DNA of 62,824 nt. Source: Acidimicrobiales bacterium. Lineage in GTDB: Bacteria; Actinomycetota; Acidimicrobiia; Acidimicrobiales; Iamiaceae. The stretch is taken from NCBI GenBank assembly GCA_025463365.1, contig JAOBWM010000113.1, positions 1-62,824 on the forward strand, read 5' to 3'. How positions within the stretch are numbered: the first letter of the stretch is position 1; each line of letters begins with the position of its first letter. This document shows positions 62,719-62,824 of the stretch, piece by piece. The notes under the pieces are model-generated. The model was not told the DNA's origin and ran no database searches. It saw only the letters and a program-made list of their open reading frames with translations. The position numbers were made by a program, and so were the translations under genes.

Positions 62719-62824
62719 CTAGAAGCTCTCCACCACCGGGACGGGATCGGCCGTCGAGATCGACTCCAGGTCGAAGGACGCCGGCGCTTCGCGCCGCTCG
62801 CGCTCGGTGCAGACGTAGGCCAGC
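62719..62824 (-). pseudogene. Upstream part of the same sigma factor frame, ending in TAG (partial)
   Basis: The minus frame from the right edge reads LAYVCTERERREAPASFDLE then SISTADPVPVVESF and stops at TAG (62719-62721), within TCTAGA. After the stop the same frame continues TDRASEAFASLPERWRLVLW into region 4 without any shift. This is the linker between sigma regions 2 and 4. Region 2 and the start are outside the window. Confidence 0.7.

Overview
The window is GC-rich throughout, with short gene spacing and many GTG starts and 4-base ATGA/GTGA overlaps. Gene content is actinobacterial: MacB-like ABC cassettes, a PaaX-type regulator, an ERCC4-Lsr2 fusion, a paired TrkA (CeoB/CeoC-like) locus, F420/PPOX-type and VOC proteins, and several ECF sigma factors. 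The style (LarB/LarC, RCC1/LamG secreted giants, sigma factors fused to zinc-finger membrane proteins) fits class Acidimicrobiia best, but that placement is inference. Three tRNA genes are present: Arg-ACG, Ser-GCT and Ser-TGA. No rRNA, CRISPR array or intact insertion sequence was seen.

Layout. 1-5042: the 5' part of a giant secreted RCC1/LamG/Ig-repeat protein that runs off the left edge. 5140-11062: a four-gene lipoprotein/adaptor/ATPase/permease efflux operon facing a two-component system. 11076-13594: TetR regulator and divergent DHA2 drug exporter. 13696-16812: copper cassette (His-rich exported protein, cupredoxin lipoprotein, CopB-type CPH ATPase with a CsoR-like operator). 16882-19584: DUF1232, PAP2, VOC and a frameshifted chromate transporter. 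19615-23978: MalT-like LAL regulator divergent from a three-gene ABC operon. 24009-25404: AraC/VOC operon divergent from a cupin.

25405-29681 is a decayed accessory zone beside tRNA-Arg: broken ArsR and SRPBCC genes, a frameshifted RraB-like gene, a transposase remnant, strong hairpins and an apparently intact HigBA-type toxin-antitoxin pair. 29789-34655 carries a flavin reductase, YjbQ, a membrane patatin, an enoyl-CoA hydratase and an SLT lipoprotein. 35100-37661 holds a secreted protein, two tRNA-Ser genes and a mobile-element gene remnant with an in-frame stop. 37690-43481 is rich in ECF sigma factors (one coupled to a META-domain membrane protein) plus the ERCC4-Lsr2 nuclease and a DinB protein. 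43412-45087 has a degenerate GGDEF and a compact EAL protein.

45330-53137 is mostly housekeeping: heme-binding barrel, prephenate dehydratase, LarB/LarC (nickel-pincer cofactor), SnoaL, DUF4031, HD hydrolase, desaturase with PaaX-like regulator, and a metallo-beta-lactamase-fold hydrolase. 53166-60023 is a potassium-uptake block: tandem KimA-like permeases divergent from two TrkA proteins, followed by an L,D-transpeptidase and an OB-fold protein. The right edge has CbiX coupled to a sigma/zinc-finger/membrane fusion that is interrupted by an amber codon.

Several genes carry single-base frameshifts or single nonsense codons (chrA, SRPBCC, RraB, transposase, the tRNA-Ser neighbour, the sigma fusion). 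Some sit in an obvious decay zone. Others (chrA, sigma fusion) are in otherwise intact neighbourhoods and could be sequence errors.
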